From Pseudidiomarina gelatinasegens (GTDB taxonomy: Bacteria; Pseudomonadota; Gammaproteobacteria; Enterobacterales; Alteromonadaceae): a DNA stretch of 64,000 nt. Made by a program: the position numbers and the translations under genes. Location of the stretch: contig NZ_RSFE01000004.1 of the NCBI RefSeq assembly GCF_004025325.1, positions 186,001 through 250,000 of the forward strand. Direction: 5' to 3'. The first letter of the stretch is position 1. Each line of letters begins with the position of its first letter. The notes beneath the pieces were generated by a model. It had not been told where the DNA came from and ran no database searches. It was given only the letters and a program-made list of their open reading frames with translations. This document shows, piece after piece, positions 46,888 to 55,507 of this stretch.

Positions 46888-47823
46888 ATGACTTCGCAAC
46901 TCGACTATTCTCACATTGTAACAGCCGCTGAGCGCCTTGCGCCTATGGTGCGACGCACCACGGTGCTTGTCAGCTTAAAGCTCAACGAGGCATTGAACGC
47001 GCAAGTGTGGCTCAAATGCGAACATTTGCAGCACACCGGTGCATTTAAGTTTCGTGGCGCATGCAATGCCCTGTTGCAACTCACTGATGAAGAACGCGCA
47101 CGTGGCGTGTATACGGTGTCTTCCGGTAATCACGGCGCCGCGCTTGCTGCTGCCGGTAAACAGTTAGGTATTAAGGTTCGGGTTGGCGTGGCGGCAAATG
47201 CCTCTCCCGTAAAGCGTGCCAATATGGCCAAGTATGATGCTGAACTGATCACCATCGAACCCGGCATGGCAGCCCGCGAAGCTTTTGTGGCTGCGCAACA
47301 GTCAACCGGCAAAAGCTTCGTGCCGCCCTACAACCACCCGCACATTTGGCAGGGGCAAGGCACTGCGGCGCACGAACTCTTAAACGAACAACCTGATCTT
47401 GATTGTATTATTGCGCCATTAGGTGGCGGTGGGCTGCTTAGTGGCACCGCTATTGCGGCGCAAGCTAACGGCGTTAAACGGGTTTATGGCGTAGAACCGG
47501 AGCTGGCAGCCGATGGCCAGGCGTCGTTCCAAACCGGTGTGCTGCAACCTGCTATGCCACCGATGAGTATTTGCGATGGCTTACTGACCAGTGTTGGTGA
47601 CAAGACGTTTCCGATTATTCGTGCGTTAGTGAATGATGTGTTGGTGGTTTCTGACAGCGAGGCTTTGGCTGCACAAAAGTTGGTTTTTGAATTGACTGAG
47701 CAGTGGATTGAGCCTTCATCAGCAACTGTGATTGCCGCGATAAAACGCTATCCAGAATTATTTGCGAAGCAACGTATTGGGGTAATCATTAGCGGCGGCA
47801 ACATTGCGCCACCAGCCGCTTAA
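46888..47823 (+). CDS. Threonine/serine dehydratase-like PLP enzyme
   Basis: Fold-type II PLP enzyme of 311 aa. The PLP Lys lies in HTGAFKFRGACNAL, the phosphate/substrate loop is SSGNHGAALAAAGK and the glycine-rich phosphate-binding loop is GGGGLLSG. It ends without an ACT regulatory domain, so it is like catabolic threonine dehydratase or serine racemase rather than biosynthetic IlvA. The exact substrate (L-Thr, L-Ser, D/L-Ser) cannot be told. A deaminating role fits its neighbours in sulfur amino-acid and threonine metabolism. Confidence 0.88.
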   Translation: MTSQLDYSHIVTAAERLAPMVRRTTVLVSLKLNEALNAQVWLKCEHLQHTGAFKFRGACNALLQLTDEERARGVYTVSSGNHGAALAAAGKQLGIKVRVGVAANASPVKRANMAKYDAELITIEPGMAAREAFVAAQQSTGKSFVPPYNHPHIWQGQGTAAHELLNEQPDLDCIIAPLGGGGLLSGTAIAAQANGVKRVYGVEPELAADGQASFQTGVLQPAMPPMSICDGLLTSVGDKTFPIIRALVNDVLVVSDSEALAAQKLVFELTEQWIEPSSATVIAAIKRYPELFAKQRIGVIISGGNIAPPAA

Positions 47824-47825
47824 AG

Positions 47826-48251
47826 CTATTTTGCGAACAACTGGCCAAGATCATGAAAGGCTTTGAATTCAAGCGCATTACCGCTGAAGTCATAAAAGAA
47901 CATGGTGGCTTGTTCGCCGGGTTGGCCTTTAAAACGAATATGCGGCTCAATCACAAACTCTATACCTGCGGCTTGAACGCGTTCCGCTAGCTGGTGCCAG
48001 TCGTTCATGGTTAATACCACGCCGAAGTGCGGTACCGGCACGTCGTGACCATCCACCGGATTGCGATGCGCAACCCCTGCCCGTTCAGGTGCTAAATGCG
48101 TCACAAACTGGTGACCGAAGAAATTCCAGTCTACCCATTGTGCGCTGCTGCGCCCTTCTGATAAACCAAGAATATCACCATAAAACTGACGGGCCTTGCC
48201 AATGTCATGCACTGGCACGGCCAAATGAAAGGGTTGTAATGTGGTTTGCAT
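47826..48251 (-). CDS. VOC family protein (glyoxalase/dioxygenase-like)
   Basis: 141 aa with one pair of beta-alpha-beta-beta-beta modules of the vicinal oxygen chelate fold: [23 protein letters not shown] at the N-terminus and [14 protein letters not shown] at the C-terminus. Possible metal ligands are His8, the His of VPHFGVVL, and the Glu of ALEFKA. Substrate unknown. It is convergent with the dehydratase gene, with only 2 nt between stops. Confidence 0.87.
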   Translation of the reverse strand: MQTTLQPFHLAVPVHDIGKARQFYGDILGLSEGRSSAQWVDWNFFGHQFVTHLAPERAGVAHRNPVDGHDVPVPHFGVVLTMNDWHQLAERVQAAGIEFVIEPHIRFKGQPGEQATMFFYDFSGNALEFKAFHDLGQLFAK

Positions 48252-48284
48252 AAACGGCTTCGCAAATTCCTAATCAGATAATGT

Positions 48285-48491
48285 TTATTTAACGGCTACC
48301 ATCGGTGCTGACTTGCGCCACATGCGCATTCCAACTGTAACCATTAATATCATCCAGTTCAGCGGTGGTACCAGACCACACGCCAATACGGCAAGCATAT
48401 TCCACAATGGTTGGCGCTGATACTGCCCGACCAACACATAGAACAACAACGCCGCCAATAACCCTTGTAGTAGAAAAAGGCTTATAGGCAT
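48285..48491 (-). CDS. Small two-helix membrane protein, unknown
   Basis: 68 aa with two hydrophobic segments (residues ~3-22 and ~31-56) and a short basic tail. Nothing beyond the membrane prediction can be assigned. It sits between the VOC gene and the transsulfuration genes, in the same direction. It has an ATG start with only a weak ribosome site. It could be a real small protein; coding support is moderate. Confidence 0.6.
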   Translation of the reverse strand: MPISLFLLQGLLAALLFYVLVGQYQRQPLWNMLAVLACGLVPPLNWMILMVTVGMRMWRKSAPMVAVK

Positions 48492-48581
48492 ATTATGTTC
48501 CCTGTACTTTTGTTTTTGTTGTGGGAATTAGCCTACCGTATCTTCATGAAATTGTAAAAGAGTGTTAATGCGCCTGAAATA

Positions 48582-49745
48582 TCAGGCGCTTAGAGCACAA
48601 TCTAAGTCCGCGATCAGGTCCTCAATGTCTTCGATACCTACCGAAATACGCACAAAGTTATCCAAAATACCCAACTTTTCGCGATTTTCTTTAGGAATGG
48701 ACGCGTGTGTCATAATCGCTGGATGTTCAATCAAGCTTTCCACCCCACCCAGACTTTCTGCCAACGCAAAAATTTCAACGGCTTCTAAGAAACGGCGCGC
48801 TTTTTCAAGATCACCCTTCAACAAAATTGAAATCATGCCACCAAATCCGCTCATCTGCTTTTTGGCAAGTTCATACTGCGGATGGCTTGGTAAGCCGGGA
48901 TAGATAACTTTTTCTACTTGCGGATGTTGTTCCAGCCACTGGGCTAACTGCAACGCCGCTTCGTTGTGGTGCTTCATACGTAATGCCAGCGTTTTAACGC
49001 CCCGCAAAGCCAAATAACTGTCAAATGGCCCTGCTACTGCGCCCACCGAGTTTTGCAGGAAGAGCATTTTTTCTACCAGCTCATCATTATCACCAACAAC
49101 CGCGATGCCGCCGACCATATCTGAATGGCCGTTCAAGTATTTGGTGGCCGAGTGCATGACAATGTCAGCACCAAGCTCTAACGGACGCTGATTGAATGGC
49201 GTAGCAAAGGTGTTATCGACCACGACAATAATATTATGTTTCTTCGCAATTGCCGCAACTGCTGCGATATCAACCAACTTCAACATTGGGTTGCTTGGCG
49301 TTTCAATCCATACCATACGGGTTTTCGGTGTGATGGCGGCTTCAACAGCAGCGAGATCAGTTAAATCCACGTACGAAAACTCAAGCCCTGCGGAACGGCC
49401 CCGCACCTTGTCGAATAACCGGAACGTGCCGCCATAAAGGTCATCCATGGCAACCACATGATCACCACTGTCGAGTAATTCCATGATTGTCGACGTTGCA
49501 GCCATGCCCGACGCAAACGCCAAGCCTTGCTGGCCACCTTCTAAATTTGCTACCGCACGCTCCCAAGCAAATCGTGTTGGATTGTGTGAGCGCGAATATT
49601 CAAAGCCTTTATGTACGCCTGGGCTTTCCTGAATATAGGTTGAGCTGGTGAAAATTGGCGGCATAACGGCGCCAGTTGCCGGTTCAGGTGACTGGCCGCC
49701 ATGAATGGCGCGTGTTGCGAATTTCATATTTTTTGCATCTGCCAT
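48582..49745 (-). CDS. Cystathionine gamma-lyase/gamma-synthase (Cys/Met metabolism PLP enzyme)
   Basis: Fold-type I PLP enzyme of the Cys/Met family, 387 aa. The PLP Lys is in MHSATKYLNGHSD. Other hallmarks are FATRAIHGGQSPEP, FASGMAATST and ETPSNPMLKLVDI. The ATG at 49745 follows GGAGAAG. Only 1 nt separates it from the upstream cystathionine beta-synthase gene, which favours gamma-lyase (cysteine from cystathionine) over gamma-synthase. The family cannot be split with certainty by eye. Confidence 0.9.
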   Translation of the reverse strand: MADAKNMKFATRAIHGGQSPEPATGAVMPPIFTSSTYIQESPGVHKGFEYSRSHNPTRFAWERAVANLEGGQQGLAFASGMAATSTIMELLDSGDHVVAMDDLYGGTFRLFDKVRGRSAGLEFSYVDLTDLAAVEAAITPKTRMVWIETPSNPMLKLVDIAAVAAIAKKHNIIVVVDNTFATPFNQRPLELGADIVMHSATKYLNGHSDMVGGIAVVGDNDELVEKMLFLQNSVGAVAGPFDSYLALRGVKTLALRMKHHNEAALQLAQWLEQHPQVEKVIYPGLPSHPQYELAKKQMSGFGGMISILLKGDLEKARRFLEAVEIFALAESLGGVESLIEHPAIMTHASIPKENREKLGILDNFVRISVGIEDIEDLIADLDCALSA

Positions 49746-49746
49746 G

Positions 49747-50718
49747 TTACTTCTCCAGCAAGTTTTGAGCGGCCATCCACTCATCGTTATAAAGTTTTGA
49801 AAGGTAGCGATTGCCGGTGTCGCACGCGAGAGTTACAACGCGCTTCGGCTCCGTTTGCTCGCGGCAGTAACGCAATGCGGCAGCAATCAGGGTGCCACTT
49901 GATGAGCCGACCATAACGCCCTCGTTCACCAATAATTCACGGGCGGTATTGAAGGCTTCTTTGTCGCTTATTGCATAGGCTTTGTTGGCAAGTTTGATTT
50001 CACAAATATCTGGCACAAAGTCTTCACCGATGCCCTCAACCAACCAGCTGCCCGCTTCGACTGTTTCGTTGCGGTTAATCATGGGCTCGAGTATTGAGCC
50101 GTCAGGGTCCGCCAGCACCAAATCAATGTTGGCATTGTGTTCGCGCAAATAACGACCGATACCGGTGAGCGTGCCCCCTGAACCTACACCGCAAACAAAG
50201 GCATCTAAGTTGCCTTCCATTTGCTGCCAAATCTCTGGCCCTGTACTGGTGTAATGCGCTTCAACGTTGGCTGGGTTGGTGAACTGGTTGACATAAAAGT
50301 AACCATTTTCTTCCGCCAAACGCGCGGCCATATCCTGATAGTATTCTGGATGCCCCTTTTGCACGTCAGAGCGCGTGCGCACCACGTCTGCACCCATTGC
50401 TTTAAGGTTATTCACTTTTTCGGCGGACATTTTATCCGGCATGACAATTTTTAACGGGTAGCCCTTGCTGCCCGCCACTAAAGCAAGGCCCAAACCGGTG
50501 TTGCCAGCCGTTGCTTCAATAATGGTCATGCCCGGCTTTAACGCACCTGACTTTTCGGCCGCTTCAATCATACTCACTGCAATGCGGTCTTTAATGGAAC
50601 CACCTGGATTCATCAGCTCAAGCTTCAAGTACAGCTCGCAGGGGCCGGTGTCGGTGTTGGTGACTTTAACCATCGGTGTGTTGCCGATCATTTCCAGAAC
50701 ATTTTGGTAAACATGCAT
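49747..50718 (-). CDS. Cystathionine beta-synthase (PLP, cysteine synthase family)
   Basis: 323 aa, fold-type II PLP enzyme. PLP Lys in NPGGSIKDRIA; ATAGNTGLGLALVA binds substrate carboxylate; GSGGTLTGIGRYL binds phosphate. The C-terminal stretch CDTGNRYLSKLYNDEWM is typical of CBS-type rather than CysK-type enzymes. It lacks the heme and CBS regulatory domains of animal CBS. ATG 50718 is chosen to begin MHVYQNVLEMIGNTPMV. With the next gene it would turn homocysteine and serine into cysteine (reverse transsulfuration). O-acetylserine sulfhydrylase is the alternative. Confidence 0.88.
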   Translation of the reverse strand: MHVYQNVLEMIGNTPMVKVTNTDTGPCELYLKLELMNPGGSIKDRIAVSMIEAAEKSGALKPGMTIIEATAGNTGLGLALVAGSKGYPLKIVMPDKMSAEKVNNLKAMGADVVRTRSDVQKGHPEYYQDMAARLAEENGYFYVNQFTNPANVEAHYTSTGPEIWQQMEGNLDAFVCGVGSGGTLTGIGRYLREHNANIDLVLADPDGSILEPMINRNETVEAGSWLVEGIGEDFVPDICEIKLANKAYAISDKEAFNTARELLVNEGVMVGSSSGTLIAAALRYCREQTEPKRVVTLACDTGNRYLSKLYNDEWMAAQNLLEK

Positions 50719-50855
50719 GATTATCGCGTCCGTTTCTTTAAATTCGTTAAAATTTGCGCTCAATGGTCGCCATTATCGCACGATGCCCTGTTTTATAGCA
50801 AAGAGACCTGTGGCAAAGTAACTACACATTTTCGAATATCAAATAACAGGAAAGC

Positions 50856-51488
50856 ATGATGATACGCACTCCTTTTGCAATTGGTTCAACGGGTATGGCC
50901 ACACTAGCAATGAGCACATTGTTACTGGCGGCATGTGCACCAGCAGAGCAAACACCCGCAGCGCAGGACTATGTTGCCGAGCAAACGGCGTTCATGGATG
51001 CTTTTCGCCCTTACTGCGGGCAAGCTTTCGCTGCTACGATTGTCGAAGATAACCAACCCAGCGCGGCTTGGGATTATCCATTAGTTGTACACGTGCGTGA
51101 TTGCGAAGACAACGTGGTGCGTATGCCATTGCATGTGGGTGATGACCGTTCACGCACTTGGGTGTTGACGCAGCATGGCGGTTATATCGATTTTCAACAC
51201 ATTCATTTGCATGAAGACGGCAGCGCAGACGCCGTTTCGCCTTATGGCGGACAAACACTTGCCGCTGGCAGCGCAACCATGCAGGCATTCCCTGTTGACG
51301 AAGCAAGCAAAAAGCTATTCGTTGAAAATGGCCTTGATGTGTCCATCACCAACACTTGGACCATAAGCTTTGTTGACGATCAAACCATGAGCTATAAACT
51401 CTCGCGCCCGGGCCGTATATTTGAAGTGCATGTGGACTTGAGTCAGCCCATTGATGTTCCGCCACCAGCCTGGGGCTATCAGCAATAG
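50856..51488 (+). CDS. Predicted lipoprotein, unknown function
   Basis: 210 aa with a signal peptide and lipobox LLAAC near residue 26. The mature part has the Cys-containing segments RPYCGQAFAA and VRDCEDNVV, then HGGYIDFQHIHLHEDGSAD. It includes a Pro-rich C-terminal end. No family is recognised with confidence. Two adjacent ATG codons (50856, 50859) follow AGGAAAG. It is divergent from the CBS gene and 46 nt before ltaE. Confidence 0.8.
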   Translation: MMIRTPFAIGSTGMATLAMSTLLLAACAPAEQTPAAQDYVAEQTAFMDAFRPYCGQAFAATIVEDNQPSAAWDYPLVVHVRDCEDNVVRMPLHVGDDRSRTWVLTQHGGYIDFQHIHLHEDGSADAVSPYGGQTLAAGSATMQAFPVDEASKKLFVENGLDVSITNTWTISFVDDQTMSYKLSRPGRIFEVHVDLSQPIDVPPPAWGYQQ

Positions 51489-51534
51489 CTTGGTATACGT
51501 TTAAGCATGAATTTGAACCTAGGAACCCTTTTGT

Positions 51535-52545
51535 ATGATCGATTTACGCAGTGACACGGTAACCCGGCCAACGGCCGCAATGCGAGCCGCCATGGCTGCT
51601 GCACCGGTTGGCGATGATGTGTTTGGTGACGACCCCACAATTAATGCGTTGCAACAGCGCATGGCTGCATTGGCCGGAAAGGAAGCAGCGCTTATTGCCA
51701 GCAGTGGCACGCAAACCAATTTATTAGCACTACTCAGTCACTGTCAGCGGGGCGAAGAATATCTGGTTGGTCAGGAGTACCACACCTACCGCTACGAAGC
51801 GGGCGGGGCTGCAGTGCTTGGCGGTATTGTGCCGCAACCGTTTGAGGTAGAAGCTGACGGTACTTTAAATTTGGCGGCCGTAGAAAAGCGGATTAAACCG
51901 GATGACCCACATTTTCCAATCACCCGTTTGCTGTCGCTTGAAAATACGCATACAGGCCGCGTCATTCCGCAAGACTATATGCTTAAAGCGCGTCGCTTAT
52001 GTGACAAGCACGGGCTAAAATTACACCTTGATGGCGCACGTGTATTTAACGCCTGTGTTGCAACGCAACAGCCTTTAGCTGAACTGGCGGCGCCCTTTGA
52101 TAGCGTGTCTATTTGCTTTTCAAAAGGTTTGGGCACACCCATAGGGTCGGTTCTGGTTGGCTCAAAGAAATTTATTGAGCGCGCGCACCGCTGGCGCAAA
52201 ATGCTTGGGGGCGGTATGCGTCAAGCGGGTATTATCGCAGCGGCAATGGACTATGCCTTGGACCATCATATTGAGCGTTTAGCTGATGATCACAAGCATG
52301 CCCAGTTACTGCATGACGGTTTGAGCCAACTTGACGGTATTCGCGTTGAACCTGCACAAACCAATATGGTTTACGTGAATTTCGACTCGCTAGAACAAGC
52401 CTTAAAAGTGAGTGATTACTTACTTGAGCATAACGTAATAACTGCACGCTCAGCGCGGATGCGCCTTGTCACCCATCTCGATGTGCAGTCCGACGACATT
52501 GGCCACATTGTCACGCTGTTTAAACAAGCTCTACAACGTATTTAA
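51535..52545 (+). CDS. ltaE: Low-specificity L-threonine aldolase
   Basis: PLP enzyme that splits L-threonine or L-allo-threonine into glycine and acetaldehyde. 336 aa. N-terminal IDLRSDTVTRPT and GDDVFGDDPT are signature sequences. The PLP-binding region is LHLDGARVFNA, and the PLP Lys lies in SICFSKGLGTPIGSVLVG. A second threonine-to-glycine route beside Kbl/Tdh encoded at 4.8 kb. It overlaps convergent comM by 15 nt. Confidence 0.95.
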   Translation: MIDLRSDTVTRPTAAMRAAMAAAPVGDDVFGDDPTINALQQRMAALAGKEAALIASSGTQTNLLALLSHCQRGEEYLVGQEYHTYRYEAGGAAVLGGIVPQPFEVEADGTLNLAAVEKRIKPDDPHFPITRLLSLENTHTGRVIPQDYMLKARRLCDKHGLKLHLDGARVFNACVATQQPLAELAAPFDSVSICFSKGLGTPIGSVLVGSKKFIERAHRWRKMLGGGMRQAGIIAAAMDYALDHHIERLADDHKHAQLLHDGLSQLDGIRVEPAQTNMVYVNFDSLEQALKVSDYLLEHNVITARSARMRLVTHLDVQSDDIGHIVTLFKQALQRI

Positions 52546-54069
52546 TTGATGCAGCAACCGGTCCAGCGCTCGAAAACTGAGCGCTTCGGCCAAATGTTGA
52601 CGTGAAATCGTATCCACTTCCGCCAAATCTGCAATGGTTCGTGCCAAACGTAACAACCGGTGATAAGCGCGGTGTGAAAGTTTAAACTGCTCAATGGCTG
52701 CGACCAAAAAACTGTGGTCGGCGTCTTCTAATTGGCAGAATTCTGCCAATTGAGAGGGCTTTAATTCGCTGTTCAAGCAGCCCTGCCGCTCGAGTTGTGT
52801 TGCCCGAGCTTCATCAACCCACCCCCGCCAGGTTGGTGTTAAGGGCTCTTGCTGCTGGTGTTGTTGCCTCAACACATCCGGTTGGCGCGGCACCTCCACT
52901 TGCATGTCGATACGATCTAACAACGGCCCGGAAAGCTTGCCAAGGTACTTAGTAATTTGGTCGGGTGTTGCCCGTGCACTGGCTAAGTTGCCATCAAAAT
53001 GTCCGCATGGTGACGGATTCAAAGCGCATACCAGTTGAAACTGCGCTGGATACGTTACTTGATGACCAGCGCGGCTAATGGTCACTACGCCTGACTCAAG
53101 CGGCTCGCGCAAGGAGTCCAGCACATGACGGGCAAATTCGGGCAACTCATCAAGGAATAACAGCGATCGGTGCGCAAGTGATATCTCGCCCGGTTGCGGC
53201 GGCGAGCCACCACCAACCAGTGCTGCAGCTGAACAGGAATGGTGCGGCGCTCGCAAAACCCGTTGTTGCCAATGGGTGCTGCGCAAGGTGCCACTAACCG
53301 AACGAATTGCTGCTACCGCAAGCCCATCGCGCTCATCCAGTTGCGGTAACAGCCCGAGCAAGCGCTGCGCGAGCATCGTTTTCCCGGTACCCGGCGGCCC
53401 CACAAATAATAAATGGTGCCCACCGGTTGCAGCCAACAGCAAGGCGCGTTTGGCCTGCTCTTGCCCGATAACGTCAGCGACATCGCCACAAGAAAGGTTC
53501 GGCTCTTGTTTCGGTTGTGCTTGAATGTACGGTAATTTAGAGGGGCTGGTTAGGTGCTCGAAAACATCGCGCAAACTAATGGCTGCAACACATTGCTGCA
53601 CGCTGAGAACCGCAGCTTCTTCAGCATTGTCGAGCGGAATAACCGCTTCACGCCCTTCGTCGCGACAGCTCAGCACGGCCGGAAGTATCCCCATCACTTC
53701 CCGCAAGTCGCCGTTGAGTGTCAGTTCACCATAGAATTCACGCCCAGCCACTGAGCGCTCTGAAATTTGACCATCAGCAACTAAGATTCCTATCGCGATA
53801 GCTAAGTCATACCGAGCTCCGTATTTGGGTAAATCCGCCGGTGCTAAGTTCACCGTGATTTTTGTCGCTTTGGGAAAACTATACCCGCTAGCCAGAATTG
53901 CAGAACGCACCCGATCACGTGCTTCACGCACCCCTGCTTGCGGCAACCCAACCACAGCAAACCCCGGCAATCCGCCTGCCAAACAAACTTCTACCGTCAC
54001 TAACGGCGCATCAATGCCTTGTGTAGCGCGTGTAAACACACGCGCTATTGAAACAGCTTTACCTGCCAT
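52531..54069 (-). CDS. comM: YifB/ComM family AAA+ ATPase
   Basis: Mg-chelatase-like AAA+ protein of 512 aa; ComM in other gammaproteobacteria drives branch migration during natural transformation. N-terminal Lon-like domain GLPGFAVVGLPQAGVREARDRV, then Walker A GPPGTGKTMLAQRLLG, Walker B LLFLDELPEF and the C-terminal region with HRAYHRLLRLARTIADL. ATG 54069 is chosen at 6 nt from GGAGG; a GTG one codon upstream is possible. Last core gene before the accessory stretch. Confidence 0.95.
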   Translation of the reverse strand: MAGKAVSIARVFTRATQGIDAPLVTVEVCLAGGLPGFAVVGLPQAGVREARDRVRSAILASGYSFPKATKITVNLAPADLPKYGARYDLAIAIGILVADGQISERSVAGREFYGELTLNGDLREVMGILPAVLSCRDEGREAVIPLDNAEEAAVLSVQQCVAAISLRDVFEHLTSPSKLPYIQAQPKQEPNLSCGDVADVIGQEQAKRALLLAATGGHHLLFVGPPGTGKTMLAQRLLGLLPQLDERDGLAVAAIRSVSGTLRSTHWQQRVLRAPHHSCSAAALVGGGSPPQPGEISLAHRSLLFLDELPEFARHVLDSLREPLESGVVTISRAGHQVTYPAQFQLVCALNPSPCGHFDGNLASARATPDQITKYLGKLSGPLLDRIDMQVEVPRQPDVLRQQHQQQEPLTPTWRGWVDEARATQLERQGCLNSELKPSQLAEFCQLEDADHSFLVAAIEQFKLSHRAYHRLLRLARTIADLAEVDTISRQHLAEALSFRALDRLLHQLNTL

Positions 54070-54271
54070 CACGGCCCTCCTTGGCTTTACTAGTAAAACT
54101 ATAGCAGTGAACGAGAAACGGGTTGTATTGGTGATGTCACAATGTGGTGTACGATGTTGGATGATTCATCGCTATAACCTAGGGCATCGGCAAGATAGTG
54201 AGTTTTACGAAGTTATACGTTATAAAAAGCAAAAAAAACGTACGAGCGAGGCTTTCTGTTCAAATTAACTT

Positions 54272-54595
54272 TTACCACCAACCTAATAATCCATCCCCGA
54301 TAACTTTGCCTCGTTCCTTGGGTGAAAGTGCATAAAACTTCTTTTCGTCATCCTTAGTTTTAAGAGAAAGTTTATGCATTGTGAAGCAAAGACAAAAATA
54401 AGGTATGAACAAGCCAATTGAAATTGCCACGAAAAAGGTAGCTTTTTCAATACCAGTGCCTTTCACACCAAAAATAACAATAGGTAAACCTATACCAACC
54501 AAGGGCCAAAGCAGGTTCTTATACGCGGTAAACAATGCTGACACTAGCACCTGCTTGTTCAAAAAGTTCCTTGAAAAATAGCTACCTTCACTCAT
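54272..54595 (-). CDS. Small membrane protein, unknown
   Basis: 107 aa with two hydrophobic segments, about residues 25-43 and 50-70, and a charged C-terminal half (LKTKDDEKKFYALSPKERGK). The ATG at 54595 shares a base with the stop of the small upstream reading frame (TGATG), suggesting coupled translation. Not recognised. It is the last of three minus-strand genes in the AT-rich stretch. Between it and comM (54070-54271) I see no gene, only a 12-bp palindrome at 54086-54097. Confidence 0.6.
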   Translation of the reverse strand: MSEGSYFSRNFLNKQVLVSALFTAYKNLLWPLVGIGLPIVIFGVKGTGIEKATFFVAISIGLFIPYFCLCFTMHKLSLKTKDDEKKFYALSPKERGKVIGDGLLGWW

Positions 54596-54744
54596 CAACA
54601 GCCTCCATCTTTTTTAATACATGTACTATTACTTTGAGTACTTTCAGATTGTTGGTTCAAATACTCCATACCTTTTTGAGCCATTGTTCCTGCTGGTACT
54701 GGACTAGTAACACTATCAACGACTTTAGCGTGACCTGCTGCCAT
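54595..54744 (-). CDS. Possible 49-aa protein or 3' remnant
   Basis: Begins MAAGHAKVVDSVTSP and ends in a Cys-containing tail, CIKKDGGC. No ribosome site stands before the ATG. The frame remains open upstream for 18 more codons without a start, to a TAA. It may therefore be the tail of a larger gene that has been lost. The TGATG overlap with the next gene supports real translation. Not recognised. Confidence 0.35.
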   Translation of the reverse strand: MAAGHAKVVDSVTSPVPAGTMAQKGMEYLNQQSESTQSNSTCIKKDGGC

Positions 54745-54790
54745 TCTGCGCGGTGCTATTGAGTTTCCCGCTGCTGAGTGGCTGCAAGAT

Positions 54791-55252
54791 TTAGTGGTTT
54801 ATAAGATCGCACCTAACCGTTGAAATGAATTTGTTCGCAAATTTTGCATCAGAAAAATAAACTTCAAAATACGTTGTATCGAAGAGCCTTACTTCGAACA
54901 GAGCGCCTTCATTTTCCGAATATGGCATGTCCTCGGTAAAATGCTTAGCTTTGAAATTTTTGGGCAAATTCCTCTTTTCAAAGCCTAATAATATTCCAGA
55001 GAAAAATTGATCGATGCCACTCAGTACTTCTACTGTTTTAACTTCGTCCCCCAAATACATTGGGGTTCCAGGTTCTCCAACAACGCCGGTACTCCAAACT
55101 AAGTCCGAGGCGTACCATACTGTACCAGTATGAAGTTCGTTCAATTTCTGCAAAAGTAAAGCTGTTTGTCTTCCAGTACAGCATACTTCACTTCCGTCCA
55201 GCTCGTGTCCCACCACCCGAAAGCCCAACTGCGGTCTTTTATCAATATTCAT
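54791..55252 (-). CDS. Hypothetical protein, 153 aa
   Basis: Soluble-looking protein without signal peptide or membrane segments. It has the adjacent cysteines of GSEVCCTGRQTALLL near residue 24. The rest is a mixed alpha/beta-looking sequence with many aromatic residues (VWYASDLVWSTG, FEVYFSD). TAGGA lies 8 nt before the ATG. Not recognised. Small AT-rich genes like this in a variable region are sometimes immunity or toxin-related proteins, but nothing in this sequence proves that. Confidence 0.6.
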   Translation of the reverse strand: MNIDKRPQLGFRVVGHELDGSEVCCTGRQTALLLQKLNELHTGTVWYASDLVWSTGVVGEPGTPMYLGDEVKTVEVLSGIDQFFSGILLGFEKRNLPKNFKAKHFTEDMPYSENEGALFEVRLFDTTYFEVYFSDAKFANKFISTVRCDLINH

Positions 55253-55507
55253 CTTTTAATTCCTAACAAGTAGATTTTTTTATTCGACTAAGGGCTTTGT
55301 GTACCAACGACGCTTTAACCACACAAGATTCGTTCGATTGACCAACTTCCATACCAATGGTTCTCATATTAATTGCATTAATAATATTGTAAATAACATT
55401 GAAATAACAAACGGTTGGCTATACGGTTCCAGATGCTATTGTTATCTGCCAAGGACGATGAGGTTGCTTCAACGTTAGGCGGCCACGAAACACATAAAGG
55501 ATTATTC
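55253..55507. other. Intergenic gap in accessory stretch
   Basis: 255 nt between divergent genes with no convincing reading frame. It is AT-rich, with short near-repeats (AAATAACATTG and AAATAACAAAC, 55390s-55400s). GTTAGGC at 55474-55480 has the form of an integron core site (GTTRRRY) and lies 28 nt before the next gene. A recognisable attC partner arm could not be drawn, so this is recorded only as a possibility. Confidence 0.4.

Noticed and set aside
54086-54097. 12-bp palindrome TTTACTAGTAAA before comM
   Set aside because: Could be an operator, but AT-rich palindromes of this length are common and no second copy was found.
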